From: Ascoidea rubescens DSM 1968
Lineage: Eukaryota > Ascomycota > Saccharomycetes > Ascoideales > Ascoideaceae
Assembly (NCBI RefSeq): GCF_001661345.1
Contig: NW_017962917.1
Coordinates: 930,001-994,000 of the forward strand
Reading direction: 5' to 3'
DNA: 64,000 bases
Shown here: positions 20,801-32,531 of the stretch, in pieces
Layout of the letters: every line of letters starts with the position of its first letter
Numbering within the stretch: position 1 is the first letter of the stretch
Translations under genes and position numbers: made by a program
The notes under the pieces: generated by a model
What the model was told of the DNA's origin: nothing
The model's input: the letters and a program-made list of their open reading frames with translations, nothing else
The model's database searches: none

Positions 20801-23688
20801 CTCGAGACTGGATCTGTTTGTCTTGCGTAAAATAAAAGAATATTAATGCAATGGACAGCTCTCCTGGCACTGTTTCTGATCCCCTAACACCACCAGCAAA
20901 CATTCAAATCCAGCTCCAGCAGAGTGACGCGAAACAGAAACCCAAACACAGAGCAGGCTCAATATGGCAAAGTGTAAATACCGCTCTGTCATTTGTTTAC
21001 TTTTCTCTCAAGTCAGGTGATATACATGTTACGCGTTTGTATCACGTGTGTTTTGGAAGAGCGCGCGCGAGCGGCGGATATGGGCGGCGGTCTTTTGCCT
21101 TGAGGCCGGCAGATAAGAGCGCGCTTAAGTCTGTTCTGGCACAAAGAAGGAATTAGCGCTAGGGCTTTTGTGCTCAACACCACTGGAGACGATTCGCTGA
21201 ACAAGTTCAGAGGCTTTTGCAGATGCCAGTTATATTTGACCAACACAGCCAATGATACTCCTATCCAGCTGCAATTGCTCAATTGTTCCATGATACATAG
21301 ATTGAAGACAAGTTAATCTCTTTCTTGATAAACTTGTGTCCATGTCAAACCCATGCTTTTCTTTAAGTTTCAGTCGCCATAGATTGTCGCGTTGATTGGG
21401 ATTGTAATTACACCTTTTTTTATCTATTTTGGGTTTGCAGTTTCACCAGCAGAATCATTCAACTCAAATCACTTGCTCAATTGATCTGTTTTGTTCTTTT
21501 TCTTGCCGATCAAAAAAACATGGGTGGTTTTTTGGTTTTTAGCTGGTTGAAGCGCAATCCAAAAAGGAAGAGAAAGGAAACAAAAAGCTCATATCATAAA
21601 CAGTATTATGAACAATATAGTGCATAGGCTATCTTCAAGCATTTCAAGCCTTAAATGCATTCTACAGGTTTCCCTTAATTTGTAGTATCTAATCTCCATC
21701 CTCTAATCTTCCATCTTTAATATATTTATTTTATAATCTTATGCCTCTGGAACCTGATCAGGAAAAATCTGAAAACCATAAAAAAACCGTTTAAAATATG
21801 CAAAAACCTTTCAAATCTTGATTATATCTATAATTACACTCAAATTTTACACTTCATTTTGGCTTTGGAACATTATTGCAAAAACCAAATAAAAATGCTT
21901 TATCACACTATTGTGGCAACTGTATTTGGCTCTGGTCCTTCGATTTTGATACTTCATTTCTATAGTTTTTGACGTTGTTCAAGGAGCAGAGCAGCATCAA
22001 AAAGGCCATTTCTACAGACAAGCAAGTGATAAGCACTCTAAAATTCTGACTAAGATAGTTATTTCGTTACTAAATAATTGCGTAACAAGAGGGCATTTAT
22101 CATTTTGGGTATTACCTTAATAGTCATTATCTTCACCTTTGATGGCATTTATTTCTTCGAATACAAACTCTGCAAAATACAGGTTTCGAATCTGATTTAG
22201 CAATTGTTTTCTTTATTCATCTCATTAATCGGGTATTTAATTTTGTTCTCACAACATTCACTCACTTGCTTCTTAGCGTTTTTTGTTTTTAACACTAAAT
22301 CTCTTGTCTCACCTAACTTCTAATCAGGAAAAACCTATACAATAAATTAATCCAGACCATAATATCTTTCAGATCAGAAATATAATATCACTTACTACTT
22401 GATCTACCATCTACCAAAATTCTATCCGAAAAACTTTTTTGCTTTCCAATTTCAAAACATTCAACGAGTTTCCTCCATTTCTTCCCTCTATCGTAACAGT
22501 TCCATATCAGCCATGATTTCCCAGCTCCCTACTCTTCTAGATTCCTTCAGCTGAACTATTCGAATACAATTTAACCAATGGAACATTGTATTCAACGTTC
22601 TTTTGTTTCTTGAGTAATATTAACATCGACAATAAGCCCATTAGTACCATCGTTCCAGTATGACATTTAGCAAATGTATTGCAATTCCAGTACCTCTCTT
22701 TTCCTACTCAATTGTCCTACGTTAACTCTAAACCTCCCGTTTTAACGTTTATACTTTGCTTATCAACAACAAATACTTCTTAACCTTACATTTTGATATG
22801 GCGACGTTATATTCGACTTAAATTAAATTTGCTCTCTTTTCGCTCTTCTTACTGAGTGAGTCACTTGCTATTTAATAGACAACCAACTATACTTTCCAAG
22901 TATTATTGCTATTATTTGTGGTTCCCATTAAATATCAAAAATAATGTTTAGTTCAACTTTCAATCTTATCAACTTGTAAATTTCTGCACCCACTGTTCAT
23001 TATTTCATTCTGTTTAATACACTTTATTCGGCACTTCTCTATCACTATCTCTGACTTTATTTTGACTTTTTTCTCAGACTTTTTCTTTTTTTTTCTTTCA
23101 CTTTTAGAAGGTGCTTAAAGCCTAAAACACTTAATTGAATTTTACCCTTTGCACTTTTCAATCTTAATCTTGATTATTGATAATGCTTGGTCTAAAGTTT
23201 ATTCCATTAATTTCATATTATTTGGAAAATACAATATTCTTTTACTTGATTTGTTATCAAACTTTTCTACAAAACTATTTTCTATTTTCACACTCCCAAA
23301 AATTTCTATGATCTTTTGATTATCAATGAATATATAAATACTTCACTATCCAACTAGATTCTTTTTCTCTTTTTGCATTGTTTACAATTATTTAATCGTT
23401 CTTTTTCTTTTTATTTGTTTCTTTTTTTTTCTAATTAATACTATTATAATATTAACACTAAATATTCACTTTCTCCCTTTATCTATCTTAACTCAACATC
23501 AACACCAACATTAATTAGCCATAGTTGAAACTTAACTCTTCACTGAACTCTATTTTGTCCTTCTGGAAATTAAATTTATCATCTTCAAAGATACTCTTCT
23601 CATTCAAATAATTTATTGACCTGGGTTAAATTTAATTCAAATATAATCAACACATATCATACACCATAACATACATAACATAATCACA
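20801..23688. other. 2.9 kb gene-free region upstream of the permease
   Basis: Next to the SAP gene is a short GC-rich patch (about 21050-21190) with a CACGTG E-box (21043-21048). The remaining 2.4 kb is ordinary AT-rich, pyrimidine-rich sequence without any conserved open frame. Short similar phrases (TCAGGAAAAA near 21760 and 22325) recur. It may be an extended promoter or leader of the regulated permease gene, or hold a non-coding RNA that I cannot identify. Confidence 0.5.
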
Positions 23689-25365
23689 ATGTCTGACAAA
23701 GAAAAGACTAGTGGCTCAACTTCGGTTGACGTTGAAGACCAAAAAATAGGAAATGTTGGTTCTGTCCTAGATGTCGACTTGATGAATGTCACATCCATAC
23801 TATCCAACAGAGGTTTGAATCCTGTCATCGACCATGAAATGTCCGAGGATGAAGCTCGTATCACTGCTTTAGGTTATAAACAAGAATTCAATAGAGAATT
23901 GACCTTACTTTCTACTTTCAATATATCCTTTTCCTTATTAGGTTTACTACCCAGTACTGCCTCTTGTCTTTGGTATAGTTTATATGCTGGCACTGTTTCC
24001 ATGTCTTGGGGTTGGTTTGTTGCCTGGTTAAGTATCCAATGTGTTGCCTTGTCAATGGCAGAAATTGCTTCCTCAATGCCTTTATCATCAGGTTTATATT
24101 ATGCCTCAAATGCTTTACTATCAACTGTTTCTCCAAGATGGGGTCCCTTTGCTTCCTGGTGCACAGGTTGGTCAAACTTCTTGGTTCAAGTCACTAGTGG
24201 TCCTTCAATTGCTTATGCCTTGACTTGTATGATCTTAGCTTTAAAATCATACCATGATGACTCTTTTACTTATGGCAATGGAACCATTTTTGGTGTCACT
24301 ACTCTATTCATGTTTGTTCAAAGTGCCATCTCTTCTATGCCAACCAAATACATTGCTTGGTTTAATAATATGGGTGGTTCATTGAATATGTGCTTCCTAG
24401 TGATTGCAATCATTGTCATCTTAGCTGCTGACAACAGAGAACAACAAGGTCTATCCAGATTTAATAGCAATTCATTTGTGTGGTCCACTGTTACAAACCA
24501 AACTGAATGGTCTGATGGTGTGGCAGTTTTAATGTCTTTCTTGAGTATTATCTGGACCATGTCTGGTTATGATAGTGCTTTCCATCTAGCTGAAGAATCA
24601 AGTAATGCAGCCATTTCAGTTCCCAGAGCCATCTCTCTAACTTCTTTAATCGGTGGTATTTTTGGTTGGTTTATTCAATTAACTCTTGCCTACACAATTG
24701 TTGATCTATACGAAGTTAACAATGATCCATTGGGCCAACCGTTTGTCACATACTGTGCTCAAATCTTGGAATCCAAGTATGTTGATTTAGTTATTTGTAT
24801 GACCATTATCTCTTCATTTTTCATGGGTCAAGCAGGTATGATTGCAGCTAGTAGAGTTACATTTGCTTATTCAAGAGATGGCTGTTTCCCACTCTCAAGA
24901 ATATGGAGGCAGGTCAATTCCCATACAAAGACTCCTGTCAATGCTGTTTGGTTCAATTGTTTTATTGGTGAATTGCTATTATTGCTAATCTTTGCTGGGG
25001 AGACTGCGATTGGTGCTATTTTCAGTGTTGGTGCTCTTGCTGCCTTTATTGCATTCACGATTCCAGTTTTCATCAAACTCATCATTCCAAAGGAAAACTT
25101 CAAACCTGGTCCATGGAATCTAGGTGCTTTCTCAAAACCAATTGGAGCGTTAGGATGCATTTTTGTTATTATTATGACTCCATTCTTATGCTGGCCATAC
25201 TTGAAGGGCAAGAACAACACTCCAGAAGAAATGAATTGGACCTGTGTTGTATACTTTGGCCCTATGCTTCTATCTATTGTATGGTACATTGTCGATGCGC
25301 ACAAATGGTTCAAGGGTCCCAAATTGAATGTCGAGCATCTTGTTCCAGCAGAGAAAGCAGAGTAA
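23689..25365 (+). CDS. APC-superfamily permease, GABA/choline/polyamine (ACT) type
   Basis: 558 residues with about 12 membrane segments. After a hydrophilic cytosolic N-terminus (about 1-70) comes the family signature region LLSTFNISFSLLGLLPSTAS, then WGWFVAWLSIQCVALSMAE, SSGLYYASNALL and the mid-protein SGYDSAFHLAEESSNA, which is typical of the yeast amino acid/choline transporter family (Uga4, Hnm1, Bio5, Tpo5). Overall it looks most like Uga4-type GABA or related permeases, but substrate cannot be fixed by eye. It sits in the plasma or vacuolar membrane. The start is the ATG after a CA-rich leader. Such permeases are usually nitrogen-regulated, which would fit the long upstream region. 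Confidence 0.9.
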   Translation: MSDKEKTSGSTSVDVEDQKIGNVGSVLDVDLMNVTSILSNRGLNPVIDHEMSEDEARITALGYKQEFNRELTLLSTFNISFSLLGLLPSTASCLWYSLYAGTVSMSWGWFVAWLSIQCVALSMAEIASSMPLSSGLYYASNALLSTVSPRWGPFASWCTGWSNFLVQVTSGPSIAYALTCMILALKSYHDDSFTYGNGTIFGVTTLFMFVQSAISSMPTKYIAWFNNMGGSLNMCFLVIAIIVILAADNREQQGLSRFNSNSFVWSTVTNQTEWSDGVAVLMSFLSIIWTMSGYDSAFHLAEESSNAAISVPRAISLTSLIGGIFGWFIQLTLAYTIVDLYEVNNDPLGQPFVTYCAQILESKYVDLVICMTIISSFFMGQAGMIAASRVTFAYSRDGCFPLSRIWRQVNSHTKTPVNAVWFNCFIGELLLLLIFAGETAIGAIFSVGALAAFIAFTIPVFIKLIIPKENFKPGPWNLGAFSKPIGALGCIFVIIMTPFLCWPYLKGKNNTPEEMNWTCVVYFGPMLLSIVWYIVDAHKWFKGPKLNVEHLVPAEKAE

Positions 25366-25815
25366 GTGCTGTTGCTGGATGACTACTTCAACACCTCATT
25401 TTTTTATTTTCTAAAGTTCTTTATCTTTGCTTTATATTTTATCGCCTTTTTTAGAGTTGTTTTTTTACTGCTTTATCCTACTTAGTTTAATGTTATTTAC
25501 CCGTTTTATTTTCATCACTACCACCACAATGGTGATATTATATCGCCCATTACAATACCTGAATTTTCTATATTTATTATAGACAGATTTATTATAAGCT
25601 AAAAACGCGGCTCTTCAGTTATTGTTGGCATCTAAATTGCTTACAACTGAAGTGAAGGTAGATATCTGCTTTTGAGGTAAAATGTTGCATTAATGATTTT
25701 CAATTGTGCATTTCCTACTAGAATTATTTAGGTGAAACTATACTACATATTTCTATGAACTATAGTGATTTTAATAAACACAAAAATGTGAAGAAAGACC
25801 AAAATAATGCTCTTA
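25366..25815. other. Intergenic, permease 3' region
   Basis: T-rich terminator-like sequence followed by AT-rich DNA; no gene seen. Confidence 0.5.
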
Positions 25816-27770
25816 TTAATATATTTTATAATTTTTTGCCAATTTTAGAACCTCACAATCATCAGGAAGATCCTTCAATCCCTTCTTATATTTAATTATT
25901 CTATTATCCAAAGTTATTTTTTTTATATTCCCGGGCCCTTCCAACATTGTGGCATTTATTTCATGGGTGATAAAAATTTTCAGTCGTAAACAAAGGCTTT
26001 TAATAGTTTTTTAGAGGCTCAATTCGTGAAATTGGGTTATTTCTTAAATTTAGTGCTTCCCTATGCGATATCCCTTTGAAGTATTTTAAAACTGATATTT
26101 TGTTACAACTCAAATCAATAATTTTTAATTCTGCCAGATCTGGTAAATTTTCAATAACATAAATGCTGTTAAAAGGTAAATATAATTATTTTAATTTAGG
26201 AAAATATTGAAGATTCCCATGTTTTCAAATATTTTAATTTATCCAAATTGTGTAGAGTTCTAATTTTATTGAATGATAGATTCAGTTCTTTTAATGAGTG
26301 CAAATTTTCAGTATCTTGAATTACTTTTATTTTGTTTTTCGATAAATTGAGTACTTCCAACGCTTTCAATCCTCTTAAATTTTCAAGTTGTTTTATTCCA
26401 TTACCTGATATGTCTAATTTCTTTAACAATCTCGTTTGGTGAATATTTTCAATTTTCGAAATTTCATTCAATCCTAAATCTAATTCTTTCAAGTTTTTGA
26501 AAATTTCCAAATTCTCCATCTTTGAAATAACATTGTACTTCGAATTTAATACTAATAAATTATTTATTAAAGTTTTAGAGTTTGGTATTATATTTTTATT
26601 GAGGTTTTCTGCTCTCCTGAATGATTTCGTAATCTCAAACTTTATTTTCTGGATCATGTTTCCGATAGATCCAATTTTTCTAAATTCAGCCAATCATATA
26701 GCCGTTCACAATAAAGCTGATATGAATTACAAAATTCAATTGTTTTCAATCTGCACTATGATTTTCCACTAAATTCAAATCATATAATAATGGAAATTGA
26801 TATAAATACTTAATCTTATGTAACTCGTTATACAATATGTTGAGATATCTTAGATTTGGAAATTTATTTGAATTTTCAATTCTCAAGAGCTCATTGTGAT
26901 TCAATAATAATGACTGAAAATTAGAAAAACATACAGTTCTAAGAATCGTGAATCTATTGTGTGATAAATTTAGTTTTTGTAAACTATATGAGATTCCTAA
27001 ATCAGTAAATCTTTCGAACTTATTGTATGACAAGTTTAAATCAATCAAATTAACCATTTTCGGCAAATTTGGAAGTTTTTTTCTTAATATTTTGGATTTA
27101 TCTTTTGCTGGAATTGAAGTTGATTTTGTTTTTATTCGACTAAATTTAAAACATTTATACCAGACATAGGAGTAAAAGTGAATGTGTTTTGAGGAAATAT
27201 TTGAAAGTTCTCATTGATTTTTTAGAAAAACACAATCAAACCCAAATATATCAAGAGCGTGATTAATATTAGTATCAAAAATTGAAAAATCATTATAAGC
27301 TTTTTGAGTTTTATAGCATACCAATATTACCAATTCTTCTACAGATTGAATAAAAGTAAATATTTTATTTTTTCTATTAGTCAAAGCGCTGGAAACGTTG
27401 GGACTATTTATGATTAAACATTTTGCAAAATACCTTAATTGATTTTGGAATAATAATAAATGTTTAATGTTCAAATTTAAGTGGCTGTTTTGCTGGAATC
27501 TATCTGGCTTCTCTATGACTTTGGAGTACTTTGGTGTCAGGTTGCTATAAATGATTTTGACTTTATTAAAGATAATGAAGCATGCACTTGTTTTTGCTAA
27601 TTGGTTTTTTGATGATGTAAAAAGAATCACTTTATCAATTGGAACATCGTGTAATATACAATCAATAATATAAATGGTAAACCATCCAACATATTGGGGA
27701 TATATTTCACGGTTTTGTTGCCTAAATTAAACAACTGCATTTTTATAGCTTATACTTAACTTATCCTTCA
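25816..27770 (-). pseudogene. Decayed leucine-rich-repeat (SDS22-like) gene
   Basis: The minus strand carries at least ten 22-residue LRRs spread over several frames: VNLIDLNLSYNKFERF, LQKLNLSHNRF, LRYLNILYNELHKI, LKELDLGLNEISKIENI, LKKLDISGNGIKQLENL, LEVLNLSKNKIKVI, LKELNLSFNKI, then LKIIDLSCNKISVL and a cap-like LNLRNNPISRIEP. The array is broken: an in-frame stop near 27213 separates a non-LRR N-terminal piece (27630..27211) from the repeats, frames shift near 26745 and 26695, and further stops fall near 26196 and 26170. A tail with LPDDCEVLKLAKNY ends at about 25816. In-frame stops without frame change cannot be explained by introns or homopolymer errors alone. The repeats are like those of Sds22 or Nud1, but the parent gene is not identified. 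Confidence 0.7.
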
Positions 27771-28757
27771 AGAAAGAAATATTCAGAGTAACCTCAGTTA
27801 CGGATTTGAACCATTATTTATTAAAAATATTGGACAATTGATTCTTACTTTATAGATTAAAAGCAAAAGATCTGCAATGCGCTGTATTACTAAAGATAGC
27901 AACTTGTACATGCATGTTTTAGCAATTACTGTTTCGAGCATCATTTCAGTTTCACCACCTTATTTTACAAAAAAGCTTTTCAGGGCTATGTTAGAGGATT
28001 GGTTGGCACTTTGATAACAATAACCAAGCCAAGGACTGGATTTTTGTTTAATGTAACATTGCATCAACAAGCATACAAAGAAATTGATTAAAATAAGGGT
28101 GTTTGTCATGGCAGGTGTCTCTATCAACATTAACCTATTTTTTTATTGAAGTGGTTAGATAACTGTACTGTTTTCGAATTGTTTGCACAGCCTTCGCACT
28201 TGCTTTGGTAAAATTTACGGTCCACTTTGCGGTTTCTCAAATGGAATCCAATACAATCGTTTGATTACCAAACGAGTGTATATATTATTTCTATGTAATT
28301 ATAAGAACTAAATACTTTAGTTATTAAAATGAAACATAAATTGTCGACTTTTTTGGTAGCCTTTTAGATTATCCAGCAATTTTCATTGCTGACTTTAAAC
28401 TTCTTGCTAATTGCCTTTCCAATTTACTTGCTAAAAGTTACCAGTCAATCAAAACATTCAAATTAATATTGATCATCGTAAAATTTAATTAGATATTCAC
28501 CTCTCAGATTTATCTTCATTTTCAAAATTAATCTGTTGTTCAAAATATCAATATTAAGGACAATCATTTTCTCGGTTTAATTCTTTTTTAATATATATTT
28601 GTATAGAAGTATTAAAAATATATATAAAAATAATAACAAAATAAAAAAAAATTAAATCAAAAAAAAAAATAAACAAAATAATAGTTAATAATAAAAATAA
28701 GCATAGAAAAAAAATTTACTATGGTGCTTAGAATTTCTATTACGGACACAATATATT

Positions 28758-30300
28758 TCAAGAAAAAGATTTAATCTCATTTCCAATTAAAAGATCAAAA
28801 ACTTCATAAAGTCCCGATTCTTTGAATTCAATTTTGAAATTATTATAATTGAATTTCTTTGATAAATATACTCTTTGTCGCTTGTTGATTTCCATCAAAT
28901 TTTTGGCAATTGCCATTTTAGGATTTGGCTCAATCGACACCCAAAAATTCAAACTGAAACTATCAATTAGGCAGAGTCAGTCATAACCTGTTAGGTGATT
29001 CATGACTAGTTCTAAATCCTCTTTCAAACTATGGAAATTTTCTAGCAAAAATTTGCTAAGTGCTTGAATATCGGTGGCAGTTACCTACACTCTGTTTAAA
29101 AGCTCATCAGCTGTTTCAGCAGTTTTGAATTGATGGCGGCAGATTTTTAATTTGTTTTTGAACGAAAAAAACTTTGAGATGAAATGTTCAAAGGCCTCAT
29201 CAAGCCAATTGATGATGGAGGCTTTTCCCCAAATTGTCTTAAGGATTTCGGCAATTTCAAGCACTTTGAAATATACACGAGTATACTCAATACTATTCAC
29301 TTTTGCTGGACAAGCTATAGGAACACATTTATTGGAAAACATTTCATCGAATATTATCACATTTAGATAAGTTTAAAGGAGATCAATTATGACGCCTGTT
29401 TGAATTCGACATTCGTTGGAGTTTGACCAGGACAACTAAATGTTATTGTTGGATTTGATTGGTCAATTTCAAGATGTGGATAATTGCCTGGAATAATTTT
29501 AAATATCATAAATTGGTTTGGATTCACTTCTAGAAGAAGGGCCATTTTAGTTTGAAGAAATAAGTACAAGGATAGCGCATTAAAGCTCCGAAAACCTAGC
29601 ATGCGACTAAATTCGTTAAGAGCTTTAATGGGAAATAAATCCATATTTACCCATTCGATTACCAGCTCGATTACCGTTAGCGACTCCATTAGTAATATTG
29701 TTATTACCATTTTCATTGGCATTACCAGCTGCAGTACCGGTGCCTTCTTCAGTATTATCTAATTGGGTTTCAGATTTCTTTTTTAAAAGACGTTTTAAAG
29801 CACGCTTTATTTTGCTTTTAATTGGAGCTAGGTATAGTTCTTGAGGAGGCATCAAAATCCGATTTCGACGTCTTGTGTGTCTTCGGATTCAATTAATTGT
29901 AAAAACCTTTTGGGTGAGCCGGCAATTGATTTTTTTAATAATGTCTTTTTGATCTGCCATCCATGGATTCTACGTGTAAGTTTTAAGAGAATTTTCCATT
30001 GGATGGCATCGGTCACACAATTAAAATCCTCCATTATGTAGAGCAAAATCTTTTGAACAAGCTGCTTTGCAGTATGGGAACTGGTGCTTTCATGCCCAGC
30101 TCTTATATATAGTGCACACAGAAGCACATCACCTGCAGGGTTGTATGTACATAAATACAACACCAAAATGGAGCCTTCGAGAGCCAAAAAAGTGGACAGG
30201 ACATATGCTTGCACCCGTAATGCTGGTTTTGCTTATCTGCAGACATCTGCATTTACCTGTATGTATGTTGAACGACTTGGATGTTTGTTTTTCTGACTGT
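28758..30300 (-). pseudogene. Series of broken coding pieces, possibly 5' part of the LRR pseudogene
   Basis: Several minus-strand frames have protein-like composition but end abruptly and continue in other frames: a piece with IKRALKRLLKKKSETQ and an Asn/Gly-rich stretch (29855..29625), DLFPIKALNEFSRMLGF (29660..29387), KTIWGKASIINWLDEAF (29360..29085), a continuation DIQALSKFLLENFHSL across a stop near 29085, and NFWVSIEPNPKMAIAKNL (28952..28758). Order and strand match a single ancestral gene reading into the LRR remnant, about 4.5 kb in total, but the 1 kb gap between them (27770-28757) shows nothing readable. No domain recognised. Confidence 0.5.
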
Positions 30301-30395
30301 TGATTGTTTTGCATTGATATAAGCAGAGATATTTTATATTTCTGGGCTCTTGCTCTATTGTTTTTTATTGTTGTGCTGCTTTATGTTCTCCTGTG

Positions 30396-32228
30396 ATGTT
30401 CGGAAGAAGGTATAACTGGGATCCACACAGTGGCGACAGAGTTCTTTGCAGGGTCCCTGGATTTTGCGCCTGGCCTTCGATTGTATGTTATTTTGGCAAT
30501 GAATTGTTTTCAGCACATCACTAACTAGTTATTTACATATCAATTTATTTCACCAACTAAGATACTTCCCCTAGAAAACGTTCCCTCTCATATCCTAAAA
30601 GACCAACCAAAGAAATCTGCTCAAAAAAAGTATCCAATTGTGTTTTATAACGATCCTACTTATTACTGGGCAGCCAAGTCCAATCTAAAATTACTTACAA
30701 ACAAAGTAATAAATGATTTTTTCAAAGAAGATTTGGACAAGCAAGATCCGGCTTTAATAAACGCTTATCAAGAAGCATCGAAGCACCCATCCTTAAATGA
30801 CTATCTCACTTTGATAAATAACGATCAAGATAATAATCAAGATAATAATGAAAATAATGACAGTGAAAGCAACTCCGACAGTTTCAATGCGGTTTACAAG
30901 ACTGAAAATGTCTTCAACGATTTTGATACACTCCAGAAAGATAATCCGAATATAGCAAAACAGGCAGTTAGTAATAAAAGTATTAATCAGAATACAAACA
31001 ATAAAAATTTGATCAGGATAGAGAAAAGCTCAATGCAATTAATAAGAATAGAAAAAGAAAAGGAGTTTGAGAATGACTTTTGGATTCCATTAGTGGGTAG
31101 TCGTGTACTATGTAAAGTGGAGGGATATCCTGATGGTCCTGGAATGGTATGTGAGGTCTTTAATCTATTCTATTTTTTATTTTGATCAAAGATAAACTAA
31201 CTTTCATTCCTTTTTTTTTCGTTGATTAGATAATACCTATCAAATTGGCTCCTACTGCTATTATTGAAGATAGACCAAAAATAGGAGATGATCTTTATCT
31301 TGTTTCCTTTTATCATGATAGCTCTTATTATTGGGCAATAAGAGACGATCTATCCTTGTTAACAAACACTAAGATTGAATTGTTCTTAAACGATAAAGTA
31401 CTCAATTCTCAGGAGACAACCAGACCATTTGATCAGTATTTGATTAAAGCATACAAAGATGCTAAAAAATATTCTCATTTATCTCAATTCATAAGCTATA
31501 AAGATTTTCCTGAACAAAAAGTTATTGATTTACCATACCAGCTGATCCAAAAATATGAAATAGCAGTCAAATGTTTATTAAAAAGTATACTCATTTTGGA
31601 TGATAAAAAAGAATCAAAAAATACCATGCAAGATGGTATTTTTCAAATTGGTGGATTGGTACACCTGGACAAACGAATTGAGTACCCATTAAATATTCAA
31701 GATAATAATCCTACTACTGACGCTGATAAAAATTTCAATAATACCAATAACAATACCACACATGGTAATGATAACAATGCTAATTCTGATGTCAGTTTTG
31801 GTCCTTTATTTAACTCCGGTGAACTTAAGACTCAAAACACAGATACCAGAAATCAGCACATTACAGTTAAAAAAGAAAACGAAGAATTACAAATTCCCAA
31901 TTTCCATGTTTCAGCATTGTCGCCTTTGACTTCCAAAAGAAAAGCCAGACAAAGAAAAAAGGGAGCCAGAAGTTTGCAAAGAAAGAAAATTGGCAAAAAG
32001 ATGCTAGGAACCACAGCTGGTGAAATTCCAGGAAAAGCTCAACAAAGAAGTCTATCTGCCCTCAACAATTCTACCAACTCACGTCCTAGCCTCTCTCCAG
32101 CAAAATCGTCTCTCTTCAAGCCTCCTGATTTCTACAACCAGTATCCATACAACCGTTCATCCAGATCCACTGAATCATCCTACAGCGCTCTAGACTCCTC
32201 TCCCATCACCAAAAAGAAAAAGTACTGA
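30396..32228 (+). CDS. Ioc4-type protein with two PWWP domains (paralogue A)
   Basis: Three exons: 30396..30482, 30562..31146 and 31230..32228, giving 556 residues. Both introns have GTATGT donors and ACTAAC branch sites, with AAG and TAG acceptors, and both are phase 0. PWWP 1 (about residues 12-90) reads SGDRVLCRVPGFCAWPSI, then across the intron ILPLENVPSHIL, then VFYNDPTYYWAAKSNLKLLT. PWWP 2 (about 206-285) reads VGSRVLCKVEGYPDGPGM, then IIPIKLAP, then VSFYHDSSYYWAIRDDLSLLT. Each domain is split by an intron at the same point, right after the WPxx (or equivalent) motif. The C-terminal tail is basic (RKARQRKKGARS). PWWP domains of Ioc4 bind H3K36me3 nucleosomes in the Isw1b remodeller. PWWP 2 has lost the core Trp-Pro. 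A short upstream ATG frame (30383..30415) overlaps the start. Confidence 0.8.
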
Positions 32229-32531
32229 ACAAGTGCTCAGAAAGTGCCAAAGAAACACTTCTCTCTGTAAACATCTTATTCTCCCTTCTTAGAAACTTCA
32301 CAGAGCCAGAGCACCGGGTTCCTGTGGACTTGCATGGTGCTGCAGATTACCCGTTTTTTCTGTTTTTCCTCTGTTTGTATTTCCTCAATAAATAATCCAC
32401 CATCTGCTTCGAAATCTCCTTACAAACCCACAGCTGAACTACCAAAGTATTAAGTTCCACGTTTGCCACCGAGTTTATTGTTTGTGCACCGAGCTTCTTG
32501 CTGTTTTATGCTTTAATTGAGTGATTTGGCC
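32229..32531. other. Short intergenic between PWWP genes A and B
   Basis: About 300 nt of moderately mixed composition containing the 3' end of A and the promoter of B. Nothing else recognised. Confidence 0.5.

Noticed and set aside
20851-21156. 101-codon plus-strand frame near the SAP gene
   Set aside because: No domain, no ATG context of note and it runs into the small GC patch; probably chance.
22000-23600. Small protein gene or snoRNA in the permease upstream region
   Set aside because: No splice-signal combination or box motifs fitted a convincing product.
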